Shown here: in pieces, positions 46,541-57,500 of the stretch
Numbering within the stretch: the stretch's first letter is position 1
Layout of the letters: every line of letters begins with the position of its first letter
Origin: Ixodes scapularis
Lineage: Eukaryota; Arthropoda; Arachnida; Ixodida; Ixodidae
Direction: 5' to 3'
DNA length: 64,000 nt
Assembly (NCBI RefSeq): GCF_016920785.2
Contig: NW_024609835.1
Span: forward strand, 22,163,108-22,227,107
The notes under the pieces: generated by a model
Told to the model about the DNA's origin: nothing
The model's database searches: none
Seen by the model: only the letters and a program-made list of their open reading frames with translations
Program-made: the position numbers and the translations under genes

Positions 46541-47230
46541 TCATTGTTTTTCGCAGTATTCCATAACCCTTGATATGGTTGGGTGTTTGGAAAGCTCTGC
46601 CTTCAGTCTGGACAAAACTGAGTTAGAGGCTGAAAGGAGCTCCACTGTTAGCATTTCATACTCGTGAACCAACGTTTCACTGATCTCCACTGTGTTCCTT
46701 GAGTCTGTAGAGTGGCCTGTGGTCGGTAGGGGTTTCCTGGACAAGACATCCGCGGTGAACATCTCTTTGCCCGGTACGTGGTGTATCGCAAAGTCATACT
46801 CAAAGATGCGCATCCTCAGACGCTGTAACCTTGGTGTCATTTCGTCAAGGCGTTTCGCTGTGAACAGTGGCACCAGAGACTTGTGGTCTGTTTCGATGTG
46901 GAATCCCTTTCCTACCAAGTAGGTCCGGAAATGTTCACAGGCCCATACAATGGTCAAAGCCTCTTTTTCAACTTGGGCGTATCTCTGCTGGGTTTGTGTC
47001 ATGGCTCTCGGTGCGTATGCCACTTGGCGTCTTTTGCCGTTTTCCTCTTGGGGCAGAACCGCCCCGGTCCAAACGAAGACGCATCCGCCGACAATGTAAG
47101 TTGTGCATCCGGTTTATAGAACGTGAGCACAGGAGTCTTGCATAGGAGATCTTTGAAGTTAAGGAATGCTTCTTCCTGAGGCTCGCTCCAGAGTCAGCTA
47201 GCATCCTCGTGTAGCAGATATCAAAGTGGC
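46541..47230 (-). pseudogene. Gypsy RNase H domain, broken
   Basis: RNase H removes the RNA template. The frame 46541-47023 (160 codons) contains TQTQQRYAQVEKEALTIVWA (about residues 9-28, with the catalytic Glu), then FHIETDHKSL (about 41-50, with the catalytic Asp). It continues through RLQRLRMRIFEYDF and VPGKEMFTADVLSRKP (about 83-100), the usual link to integrase. The upstream part, LSADASSFGLGAVLPQ with the first catalytic Asp, is readable near 47095-47040 in another frame. A connecting segment of about 120 bp to the RT (47230-47350) has stops. Confidence 0.88.
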
Positions 47231-47349
47231 TTAGTTTTCTCAGCTATGTCGGGAAGAAACTTCCCAAGATGATGGTTGACCATCCCCAAGAATTATCGCA
47301 GCTCTGCCAAGCTTCCAGGTGCCGACATCTGGACGATCGCTTCCGTTTT

Positions 47350-48099
47350 CTAGGGGTCTGCCGCAATGCCCCTGCTGTCCAGAAGGTGGCCCAGAAACCT
47401 GACGCTCTTCCTGGAGAACTCGCACTGTGAGGTGTTCAGGGTCACTCCGGAGTCATGGAGGCGGCGGAGTACCAACTTGAAATTTTTTTTGTGTTTCCTT
47501 TTGTCACGACCGAAAACTACGATGTCATTCATATGACATACTTGTCCTATTATTCCCTCTAGGATCCTCAGCATCTCCCAGTGAAAAACTTCGGGCGCTG
47601 TCGCATAGCCAAACGGGAGTCTTTTGAATTGAAATCGTCCCACTGGCGTGAGTGGTGCTTGACAGTAGGCGGCATTAGCATCTAGTTTGCTGAATTCCGT
47701 CGCCCCCGCGAGTCTTGCCAAGCTCTCCTCTACGGTTAGCATGATGATCCGCTCCCGCACGAGTTGCGGGTTTAGCTGTGTATAGTCCACGCAGATACGA
47801 AGAGAACTGTCTTGCTTTTTGGCCACCACCATGGGTGCGCACCATGCTGTGGCATGGTCGGCTCTTTCAATGACGTCCATGTCTTGCATCCATTGCAATT
47901 CCTGTTGAACGCTGGGTAGCAGAGGTAGAGGTACCCGTCTCGGGTATGTGATTGCGAATGGTCTCGCATCGGGGTGAAGCGCGATCTTGTACTCCACGGT
48001 CACTTTCCCCAGTCCTTGGGAAAGCGAGGGGCACTTTTTACGAAGGTGGTCATGCCCCGGCTTGCTTCTGGCTTTGACATCGTTCAAGCTAAGTAGCAC
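47350..48099 (-). pseudogene. Gypsy reverse transcriptase with lost catalytic Asp
   Basis: A 249-codon open frame covering the RT fingers and palm. Motifs in order: ITYPRRVPLPLLPSVQ (about 50-65), APMVVAKKQDSSLRICVDYT (88-107), FSKLDANAAYCQ (136-147; D140 is the first catalytic Asp), LPFGYATAPEVF (161-172) and VCHMNDIVVFG (187-197). The last replaces the canonical Y-x-D-D box: residue 191 is Asn where the first Asp of the pair is expected, and 189 is His instead of Tyr. That change alone should abolish polymerase activity. The frame ends at a stop after RGIAADP. Long openness together with a lost catalytic residue suggests death by few substitutions. Confidence 0.93.
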
Positions 48100-48139
48100 T
48101 TGAAAGCTTGAATTGCAGGCCGCCCCAGCAGAGGGTGAT

Positions 48140-48391
48140 TTAGCTGGTCGGAGACATAGATGATTTCTCTATAGTAGTGCGCCCATTCCAGGTTACCGTC
48201 GCTGTGAACTTTCCTAGCGTGTTCAGCGGAGTGTGGCCTGCTCCATAAAGATTCGTCCCTGTTGTCTGCAATGTTGCCAACGTTGTCGCGTCGCAGGTAT
48301 TGGGAGGGATAGCTGTGACTTCCGCCCCCGTGTCCACCTTGAATGTGATGTCCTGGTTGTTTACTTTGACTGTAATGTACCAGGCTTCCAC
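48140..48391 (-). pseudogene. Gypsy aspartic protease
   Basis: 83-codon frame with FKVDTGAEVTAIPP (residues 17-30); D20-T-G-A is the active site of retroviral-type aspartic proteases, which work as dimers to cut gag-pol. It is separated from gag by a frame change and from RT by about 40 bp of broken frame. The flap and C-terminal part (NTLGKFTATVTW, about 57-68) are present. Confidence 0.85.
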
Positions 48392-48399
48392 GTTGCTTG

Positions 48400-49312
48400 A
48401 GCGTACCAGCTCGCCGAGGAAGACTGCGTTCAGTCCTTGTCTGTGCTCTTCTGATCTGAGAGTTTCTCGAGTGTATTTGGAAAAACAGACGCTCTCAAAG
48501 GTGGCCTAGCTTCTTGCAGGGGTTGCACTTGTCTTTTGTGGCACGTTGAGACTTGGCGTGTTTCCATGAACTGCCACACCATCGGCACCTCCATGGCGAA
48601 TTATTAGACTGGGCTTGGAGAGGCAACGTGTTCGGACGTCGAAAGTCCTTGTTCTCGCTTTTTGTTTTCGGCTGTCTTCTTAGCTCTTCAAGAACGTCAC
48701 CGTCTGTATTTGTGATGCGTAGCTCAGTCTGTTGGCGCTTTACCGTCTCTGATGATCGAGCTGCCGTTGTCGCGCGCTGCAGTGTAAGTTTAGCATCGAG
48801 CAGGAGTTTCTCGCTTAGTTTCCTGTCCAGGAGTCCGACGACAATGCGATCCCGTATGAGCTCGTCCAGTAAAGGGTCGTAGTCACAGGTATCCGCCAAT
48901 CTGTGCAATGCCGTGATAAAGACCTCTACAGGCACGTCCAGCTCTTGCTTTCTAGAATTGAACTTATCTCTCTCGAAGATGACGTTCACCCGCGGAATGA
49001 AGTGCACGTCGAACTTAGCCTTGACTATGTCGTAGTCTTTCAGCTCATCTTGTGTCATCTCGAGCGAAGAAAGGACATCCTCTGCCTCTCTGCCCATCGC
49101 TAGATGAAGGAGTTCACCTAAGTCGAATCGTCACGGGGATGAAGCCCCGAGGTGATTCGGTAGCGCTCCCACTGGGTGATCCATCGCTTCCAGTCGCTCG
49201 GATTCCTGAAATCCAGCTTCTCCGGTAGCTGGACCGCGAAGGCATTGAAAAAGGAAGGTCCTCCGCTGGCCTGGGAGATTGAAGCCCCCGAACCGTCTGC
49301 GTTGCTAGTCAT
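48400..49312 (-). pseudogene. Gypsy gag, broken by a frameshift
   Basis: Gag forms the particle and binds RNA. The frame 49118-49312 begins MTSNADGSGASIS and holds FAVQLPEKLDFRNPSDWKRW (about 25-44), typical of the start of Gypsy capsid. After a frameshift near 49110-49118, the frame 48495-49097 (200 codons) continues the capsid with FDVHFIPRVNVIFERDKFNS (about 29-48) and ends in the nucleocapsid: CRWC (about 172-175) and CNPCKKLGHL (about 192-200), the start of two zinc knuckles. In the first knuckle a Cys expected after SQ is Arg (QRAT), so it is likely defective. The second knuckle's last Cys is read about 48480, in the next frame. The start ATG at 49312 lies about 110 bp after the primer binding site, a usual spacing. 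Confidence 0.88.
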
Positions 49313-49419
49313 GGCGTAGATCTAGCAGCGGCTTGAATCTTCTTTGCTGGCCGTTCGGTTGAACTGCAGAGTTTGGTGCGGCTTCTCAGGTCCCGGGAGA
49401 CGATGGAGGATCGTTCATG

Positions 49420-49437
49420 ATCCCACCGCTGCCACCA
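49420..49437 (-). other. Primer binding site for tRNA-Leu
   Basis: The minus strand directly after the 5' LTR reads TGGTGGCAGCGGTGGGAT. The plus-strand complement ATCCCACCGCTGCCACCA is the 3' end, with CCA, of animal tRNA-Leu of the UAG/AAG group as I know it. The match runs 18 bases without a mismatch. Confidence 0.8.
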
Positions 49438-49611
49438 TGTCGTGTTCCGAGGCGAGAGAAAGGTCAAAGTCCGGAGCCGCAAACCAATACCCGTGAGTCC
49501 TTTATCGAACCTTAAGCGTATCTGCCAGTCACGCGCATCTCGGACCGTCGCGCGTGGCCCAGCCAGCTCACAGTCTCACATGCCGCCAGACTTCGTGTTC
49601 TTTATATGACA
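49438..49611 (-). repeat. 5' LTR (right) of the Gypsy element
   Basis: 174 bp; transcription start and polyadenylation signals are expected here, but no clear TATA or AATAAA was identified. Confidence 0.93.
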
Positions 49612-50910
49612 GGCTTTACGGTGGCAAAGCGCGGCCATGCCCGACTTGGGCTATATCCATGTAAAACCCCCGTGGATTCCGCTAGGTTGTGCGTGGATCA
49701 AGTTAGAAATGGAGTAAGCTTTACGGTGGCAAAGCGTGGCCATGCCCGACTTGGGCTACCCATGTAAAACCCCCAAAGGCCCCAATAGGTTCAGCGTGAA
49801 CTAAGTTAGCAACGGTGAGGGCTTTACGGTGGCAGATTGTGGCCATGCCCGACCTGGATGCCCATGTAAAACCGCCGTGGGTCCCACCTAGGTTGTGCGT
49901 GGACTAAGTTAGCAACGGTGTCGGCTTTACGGTGGCAAAGCGTGGCCATGCTCGACTTGGGCTGCCCATTTAAAACCCCCGTGAGTCCCACCTAGGTTGT
50001 GCATGGACTAAGTTAGAAATGGGGTGAGCTTTACGGTGGCAAAGCGTGGTTGTGCCCGACTTTGGCTGTCCACTAAAACCCCCGTGGGTCCCACCTAGGT
50101 TGTGCATGGACTAAGTTAGAAATGGGGTGAGCTTTACGGTGGCAAAGCGTGGCCATGCTCGACTTGGGCTGCCCATTTAAAACCCCCGTGAGTCCCACCT
50201 AGGTTGTGCGTGAACTAAGTTAGCAACGGTGTGGGCTTTACGGTGGCAAAGCGTGGCCATGCCGGACTTGGACTACCGATGTAAAACCCCCATAGGTCCC
50301 ACTAGGTTGTGCTTGAACTGAGTTAGCAACGATGTGGGCTTCACGGTGGCAAAGTGTGGCCGTGCCCGACCTCGACTGCCCATGTAAAACCCCCGTGGGT
50401 CCCACCTATAGGTTGTGCGTGGACCAAGTTAGCAACGGTATCGGCTTTATGGTGGCAAAGCGTGGCCATGCTCGACCTGGGCTGCTCATCTAAAACCTCG
50501 TGGGTCCCACCTAGGTTGTGCTGGAAGAAAGTTAGCAACGGTGTGGGCTTTACGGTGGCCAAACGTAGACATGCCCGACTTGGGCTTCCCATGTAAAACC
50601 CTAATTGGTCCCAGTTCGGCTCCGCGGGATGCAAGTTAGCAACGATGTGGGCCCCACGGTGGCCAAGCGTGGGCATGCCCGACTTGGGCTGCCCATGTAA
50701 AAGCCCCGTGCGAGTTCCCACCTAATTTTTGCGTGGACCAAGTTAGCACAGGTGTAGGCTTTACGATGACAAAGCACGGCCATGCCTGACTCGGGCTGCC
50801 CAAGTAAAAACCCCATGGATCCCACCTAGGCTATGCGTGGGTCATGTTAGCATTGGTACGGGCTCCACGGTGGCAAAGCGAGGGCGTGCGCAACTTGGAC
50901 TATATGTGCA
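49612..50910. repeat. 104-bp satellite array, right part (about 12.5 units)
   Basis: Continues the array in register: it starts GGCTTTACGGTGGCAAAGCG right after the LTR. The GGCCCCACGG unit type occurs once (about 50650) with the same neighbours as at about 44810. Confidence 0.92.
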
Positions 50911-50934
50911 ACTCCCAAAATGGCACTTTCCTGC

Positions 50935-51105
50935 AAACTTTGAAATAATCCGTTAAAAGTAACGGAATTACTTGTAATTAATTACTTTTCTACTAATTTT
51001 GTACTTATTTCCGTTGCTTTTTTGAAAATGTAATTTGTAATCTAATTCCATTACTTTTTTCAGTAACGGGTTACTGAAATTACTCGTTACAATTATTCCG
51101 CCCCG
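50935..51105. mobile_element. Fragment of hAT-like element with GTAAT motifs
   Basis: AAAGTAACGGAATTACTTGT and TTTTTTCAGTAACGGGTTAC belong to the same style of subterminal repeats as the elements at 14204 and 58260. Clear termini and target duplication were not found. Confidence 0.5.
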
Positions 51106-51176
51106 TCAAAGGGAAAAATAGAGAGGAATAAGGGCGATGCAACAGCCTTCGAGCTTTTAGTATGGTAACACAAGAC

Positions 51177-51207
<31 letters not shown>

Positions 51208-51902
51208 TGCTCGCGAAGAGATCTAGTGCTGCCGAAGGAAAGGAATTCACGGAAACCGCGACAGCCCAGCCAGAGCCCGTTTCTCGACTTGCTCGTACGG
51301 TCAGTCAGGCTGGGAGGATTCGACTGTCTACATGGAGGCAACAAGCTTCGACTTGGAAAATGAACGGACTACTTCGAGCGCACAAAAGAGCAGAAAACTA
51401 ATGGCCCATAAAACCATCGAGTGGGAGTCGTGAAGAGTACGAACGTGGACACTGCGACCGTGGCGCAGATGTCCGCTCGCCCCCTCCCCCCCCCCCCCCC
51501 CCCTCCTTTCCGCCCCACCCCCTGCGTGTTGTCCCCCAAAAATCAATCAGCATTTTTTTTTTGTCACACGAGACCGTCCTTTGCTTGTCAATGTTCTGCC
51601 TACACACACCCACCCCGCAGACAAACAAAAAAGAAATTGTAACAAGATCTTGACCCTGTTCATCTTTGACAGCGCTGTGAAAGCTAAGTACTGGCTGCAC
51701 CAACCAGCTTCGTGGTTTCTGTCACTTGACTTAGCACTAGCGGATGCGTAAGGCACAAACATAAGGGAAGCGATGTCAGCAGCTCATTGGAACAGAAAAG
51801 AAATGTAGCATCAACACTACTGTCAGTTCAAACAGTAACTTTAGACAGCAGGCGATAAGGTGGCCGGGGAGCGCAGCCAAAATGGCTTGGGACTTCGAAG
51901 CT
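51106..51902. other. No gene recognised; 29-G and 18-C runs
   Basis: Uninterrupted 29 G at 51177-51205, the longest homopolymer in the window, and 18 C at 51486-51503 on the same strand about 280 bp away. Frames up to 101 codons here are made of these runs (poly-Gly or poly-Pro) and are not genes. Confidence 0.6.
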
Positions 51903-51948
51903 GAACCCTAACATTCTCGTTTCTATAGAAACGAGAATGTTAGGGTTC
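51903..51948. repeat. Perfect 46-bp palindrome without spacer
   Basis: Each arm is 23 bases, GAACCCTAACATTCTCG plus TTTCTA, followed directly by its exact reverse complement. No mismatch and no loop. The arms contain CCCTAAC/GTTAGGG. It would extrude as a cruciform or replicate poorly. Confidence 0.95.
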
Positions 51949-52307
51949 TCGTTGGCGGATTGTGCCTACGGGAACTTACTCCGACAATTTAGGGAAAGGG
52001 AACACAGCCCTAGTTTTCTGAGAATAAACAGTGGCTGACTTGGACACAGTAGGGTGCCTCCACAGGAGTTAAGGCAACGCAAGGCGGCTGTAAACCCGTT
52101 ACTTATATTTGAAGTAACGTAGATTGGTAGAACGTTCTTTTCATTTTGGAACTGACGGTGTTTCGTTATTTTCTCTGGTATAACGGTTAAAACACCGTAC
52201 GAAGAACAATGATTGGTGGTTCCAGTGCATTCCTCGAGGGAGTGCAAGCGATGTCGTGCTAGTTTTGAAACGAGCAGATGGCAAAACTCACTGTCATCTT
52301 TCTGCCA
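51949..52307. other. No gene recognised
   Basis: A minus-strand frame at 51966-52247 (93 codons) has no recognisable domain. Confidence 0.4.
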
Positions 52308-52311
52308 TTAA

Positions 52312-53384
52312 AGGGGCCCACCAACAATTTTTTGACCGGTTTGAAGTTCGCGCTGCAACGGAGCTCCATGAAAGCAGGAACACCGAGGAAAAAAATATTA
52401 CAGAAATTCGCAATATTTTGTGAGTTATTAGCAAATTAAATATTGCAGAAAACAACTTTAAATAAGCAAAACATAGCGCTTCATGACGTAAAATGAATCA
52501 GTTTAGCGATTGGAGCAAAGCGGTTGGCCAATTGGACGCGAGTTTGGTTGATAGCCCATCGGCCCGGTCGGCTCGTCGGCCATTATTAGGCCTAGCTGCA
52601 ACCACCGTAGCTTTGGGATCGGGTTGCCATCATCGATGAATTTACCGGGCTTATTGGATTTTGAGTGCGGATCTGGTCGTCGTGCCGTACGAGGACACTC
52701 CACGCAAGCGCCGCGACGCGTCTCTGCCTCAGTCCGCTTCGACAGCCGCGGAAGACTCGTCTCCCGCAACTTCGCCATCGGAGCCACCTCAGCGAGTAGG
52801 ATATAAGCTGGGTCCCGTCGCTGCACTTCACTCGAACAGTGAAAAATCTGTCACAGCACTAAAAGAAAATAACGGTTCCCCTGGCTCCTCTTACTGCTTT
52901 TAGTTGACCGCAACCGGGGGCGCACAAGTGAAAATACGATGCGCGTTGTCTGGACGGACCACTTGTCGTCTGCTCGCGATGGTACGTCGCGAACGCCGCT
53001 GGGAGGCGCGCATGAGCGACAAGGCGTTGTTTTCGCCCTTTTTGAATTTTACTTTGCAACTTTATTAGCTCTATAAAAATGACTTGTTAGAGAAATAATG
53101 ACGGTTAATGTGTGATATACCTTATTTCGCTTCAAAATTCCTGGGACGGCTCTCGCCAATCACGAAACCCAGATAATGTGACGTATAGTGAAAGGGAGCG
53201 CCGTTATGCGCGCGCATTCGGCACCTCGCGCCGCCACCGTCGGAGGAGGTGTTTCCGAGTTGTCAAATAAAATATTATGCGCCAATATTTTCAAACTCTT
53301 TCCTTGTGCACTGGGTTTCCGGGACCACTAGCGTGTAGAAACCGCAAAAAAAAGTCGACGCTCAAATACTGTGGGAGGGCCCCT
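52312..53384. mobile_element. TTAA-flanked short inverted-repeat element
   Basis: Flanked on both sides by TTAA (52308-52311 and 53385-53388). Termini: the left reads AGGGGCCCACCAACAATTTT; the right on the other strand reads AGGGGCCCTCCCACAG. TTAA duplications are made by piggyBac and Kolobok transposases; termini starting AGGG fit either. Inner subterminal sequences (GGTTGGCCAATTGGACG on the left, GATTGGCGAGAGCC on the right) are also partly inverted. The 107-codon minus-strand frame inside (52503-52826) has no transposase domain. Non-autonomous. Confidence 0.78.
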
Positions 53385-53669
53385 TTAAACTAAGACTCCC
53401 GCTCGGAGATTAACCATTCCTCGGACTTAGAATTAATGGCTACCAGAACGGAAGATTTTAGTAGATATTTGCGCCAGAGAACTGTGGCAGCCAAGCCAGT
53501 AGAACCCCTCTGGAACATTTAAACTCAACCTGAGGCTCGTCGCAGGTTGTAGCACCAATGTGTACACTATAAAGTGCCGCGCGGAGACGTGCTCTCCTTC
53601 GAAATAGATAGAGTGGCCTTGCCGACACTTGCGTTGTCGCCACCGGGAGTAAAATCATCCAGATTGTCA

Positions 53670-54560
53670 CGTGATTGATGTCAGCTCAAGAGAAGGCGAG
53701 TGGCGAGATGAAATCCGACGCGGCACTAGGAACGCCGTTCGGAGCGGCTTCATCCATTCTGCCGTCACAGCAGAAGGCGCGCGCCTGGGTGCGAGCGCGG
53801 CTGCAGAAGCCCACCGGCGGTGCCCGGCGCGCAGGCGAGGCATCGCACGTCTCGCGCCGTAACTGAGAAATCAGGCGCCAGCGGAACCGGGGAGAAGGCC
53901 CTTTCATCTCCCTCGCCTTATTTGCACAGCACCCCAACGCTCGGGTGACTCTTGCCCGGGCGCCGCATTCCTGATGCTCTTCGCGCCGCCGGACCGCTGC
54001 CATTAGAGGCAGCGACTACCGCCGCGTCGCCCCGCGCAACAACAGCAACGGCAAAGAGGCACCTCTCGGCGTGTACGACGCCTCTCTCTCGCACGCACCG
54101 AGCGTATGATCACGGAGGTGGAAGAAGAAAGAAAAAAAAGCAGAGAAGATGCGACGCGCGGCCGCGCGGCACCCCGAATGCCACACACAGCGAAGCGCTG
54201 CAGCGGCCCTCGGGGGGGTAGAGGGGGGGCCCCACGTGTTGCTCGTCCACTGCAGCGGCAATCCGGGCCTGAAGAATGATTCCAGGGGCGCGCGTGATGG
54301 GGGATGCCTGCCATGATTGCTTTCGTTCGGGGTGCCGGCACCCAGCGCTCCATCGCTGGCCGGCCGGCTGCGAGGCGCCCCTCGCCGCACCGCCCCGCCG
54401 GCCCTGCCTGTAATTACGGGCCGGCTGCCCGGCCGGACGGCCCTCCCGGCGGCGGCCACGCTGATGGGGCATGGACGCCCCGACGGCAAAAGGAGCTGGC
54501 AGAGCGCGTAGGCAGCTTCATCGGCTGGCGGCGCGCAGCTGGATTGACCAGTTACAAACC
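53670..54560. promoter_or_regulatory. Second GC- and CpG-rich block
   Basis: Strongly GC-rich with dense CpG and frames up to 157 codons on the minus strand (54016-54489) and 97 on the plus strand. None has a recognisable domain; both strands being open is expected at this composition. A CCACGTG motif lies near 54232. Possible CpG island of a gene whose exons I cannot identify. Confidence 0.35.
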
Positions 54561-57500
54561 GGAGAGGAACGGTTCAAGCTCGACTTGCGAACGGTGAACG
54601 ACATTCTCGGAAGTTCTCTGAGTGCACGCAGGGATGCAATCGGGAGGCACCATTTGTAATGATTCCTTTAATAAGTTGAGGCCTGCCAGTGCGATGGCCG
54701 ATCGGTGTCCTATTACAACCGCTTTGCGGTCTCGGTGGCGAAAAAGTGGTGATGCCCTTTGGGCGCAGGGACACCACTACGGTAGTCCCGATACAATACC
54801 TGTGCTCCGGTAGGAAGGCGCGGATTTGAGCAAACCTGAACGTCTCAAAAGATGGCTTAGACTGTTCGATGACGGTTACTGTGGTTAAGCGTTTGACGCC
54901 AGCGTCGATCGTGCTCAAGAATTTCCACAGTTCAGTGTGTTTAGGTCAGAGGGACTACGTAGTTATTTTCCTGAACTATTTTATGAAAAATCGATGATTT
55001 TAAATGAAATTCAGGTGTTATTGGAACCACAATGGGCTCTCTAGAGTCGTTCGAAATTTTCTTATATAAAACTATAGGCAATAACATATTACTCTGAAAT
55101 AAATTTAGGGAAGAGGTTTGATTTCGTTTATGCCACTGTTTATGTCAGCAAGCTAGTCATGTTTGAAAAGTGGATTTTAAGGTTAAGGCAAATTATAGGC
55201 GAATATTTTTTTTTGCCGAATATTTTCAATATCTATAGAAAAGTTTCTCCAAGTCTCTACTACTGCTGCACCATGCTTACACCAAAAACCAGATAAACGC
55301 GTGAAATTTGTTTTCAAGCTCCGGCTTGTTCACTTATGAGCTAATTTATTTAAACTATATTTATACACTGTGAACCCAAAAAGCCCGATTCATTGGGATG
55401 ACAAGTAAACCACGAATTTGACATAAAATTACACCTATAGAGATTCCCAAATACACCTATAGAGGTAGATTTAAGATATTCCTATGTAATTATTCTTTCA
55501 TCAATCTCGAATACGAAAAGAAAGAAGCTCGAATGATGAACTCAAGTTGCCAGGGTATATCGCCTAACATACACTTTTGCATAGCAGTCACAGTTTAATA
55601 TTAAAGGTTTTACTGCAGTGTAAAGCTCATCAACATTCGCAAAGTTTCCGTTCCTTTTTTAAACACACCAAGCGCGCGCGCGTGCTTCGTCCCGTTTTGA
55701 GAGTGTGCTTTTGTGCCAAGCACGCGATTGCGATATTCATACTTTTGTAAGTGTTCATTGCGTTGTGTTACCCCGTTGAGTGCGCTTTTTGCCGAGCACC
55801 AGTACATTTCGGAGAAGAAACAATCCTAGAGCTCGCTTCTGCAGGCGTTGCTTCTGCGCAGTGCACCCAAGCTCGGTAGGAAGCGTGCTCAACGAGGATA
55901 ACCCGTCGCGATCGACACTTCGGAAACTACGAATAACGCAGTCCATCTCGAAGCGAATATCGAGTAGTGTATTATCGGAACCTAGTTTTCTAAATTTCTA
56001 ATATTCGCACAACACTGCAGTAAACAGTTGCTTTTACGGAATAGCACAAACTCTGATGACATGCAAGCCGCACTCATTCGCGTTCACATAACGTAGGCCT
56101 AAAAGCTGTTTTTGTATCCTATTGACGCCAGGAAATGTAGTCTGGAGCGTAAACTTTTTGGAACATGCATACGAGGAGTGTTCGAGACATCTTTGGGACT
56201 TTGGGGAAATATTTTCTCAAGACTCCGTTTTTTCTGCCTTAGAAATTCTCTCTTAGAATTGTTTGCGGACAGAATAGACGTCAACCAAGCCATTAGATAT
56301 TTGATACTGCGTGAGAGCCTGTCACCCTTCGAACTCCTTTCTAAAGTGTTTGTTAACATTTTCATTTTTTTTTGTCGCGGTGTAGATTTTTTTTTTTTTT
56401 AACTGCAATATTTGTATTTGTGTTTGTATTTCTGTTTGTTTCGGTTCAGGAGAGTCGCGACATCGCTGAAAGGCTATGTGACCCATGTCGAAAAAGCCCA
56501 CGGCCCCTCGAATAGGTCAGTATTTTCAAAATTATAACCAGTTTAAAGAAGCCACGTTGAAATAACTATGTGCAGATCTTGTGGGTGTAAACCATCGACT
56601 TTCTTGGAGGAACCCTTTTGATTGAACGTACGTCCCAGTTCGGTGGAACGTTAAACTGTTCAGTTCATCAACTCTTTTTTGGCTCATCTACGTCAAAGTA
56701 CTGACTCTTTATATCTAAGTTCAGAAGACGTCTGCATGACGTCTGCAGATCCGTTTTTTTTAAAGGTGGCGATGGGTCCGCGTTAAAGCGACGTTTCAGC
56801 TTGTGAGCTTTGCTTATTATTACCTCATGAGCCAGTCCCGTTACTCAGGGAGCAAGCAGTAGCCGCGGAAGAGTAGCGCATCCTATTTTATTTCTATCGA
56901 GCAAAAACAACGCAAGGTAGCTCCTAGTTGTGTTCAAAATGTTCAGCTGGCGGAACAGTGGGGACGTTTAAGGAACGACTTTGTGATTGGCAGCTTTCGC
57001 AAAAGCAGCCAGAATTTCTTCTATGGAAGTTAAATAAAGTATCACCTCGTAAAGTATCGTCATTCTCGAAAAAAGTACTTAGCTCTCTTTCACTTTTTTC
57101 TTTTTTTTATCAAGAAAGGTCAAAAATGGAGAAAAAAATGTTTAAAACGCCTTGTTGTGTCCTCTTCTCTGCTTTTGTCCTCGTCTTTGTTGCGCACAAG
57201 ATTGTATAAGAGGTTTAAAACGCGCTGAAATAACAAAACAAAGCAACAAAAAAAAGCACTTCAAAACGCCCGCCTCCAAACAACTTTCCTTTGTTTTTTT
57301 TGTTGTTTTTTTTTTTTTTTTTTTGGTGAGGGCGTTTTATTAGTTTTATTCGGGAATCGCCGTTCGGGATGTCGGAGCGCAACCAGTTGGACTCTTATTT
57401 CTGCTATTTGAATAGTACGTTAGCGGTTCTCATTGGTCAGTTTTGTGTCCTCCTGCTTTTTTTTTTTTTTTTTTTTGGTTTTTAGAGGTATGAGCTTGAT

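Larger units (their letters stand above)
45231..49611 (-). mobile_element. Ty3/Gypsy-type LTR retrotransposon, complete but dead
   Basis: A 4381-bp element on the minus strand inserted in the satellite. It has two LTRs (45231-45402 and 49438-49611, TG...CA ends), a primer binding site, gag, protease, RT, RNase H, integrase in that order, and a polypurine tract. The order RT before integrase defines Ty3/Gypsy. Flanking TGCTT (45226-45230) and GGCTT (49612-49616) are a 5-bp target duplication with one change; GGCTT is the satellite consensus. There is no third open frame for an envelope. By eye the LTRs differ at about 13 of 172 sites plus a 2-bp indel. Confidence 0.95.

Noticed and set aside
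51162..51703. Gly- or Pro-rich frames around 51.2-51.6 kb
   Set aside because: Artificial translation of the 29-G and 18-C runs.
54016..54489. 157-codon minus-strand frame
   Set aside because: Same composition effect; several overlapping frames on both strands are equally open.
54622..54813. Possible rRNA fragment
   Set aside because: Short resemblances only; no extended match to conserved 18S or 28S segments that I can recall.
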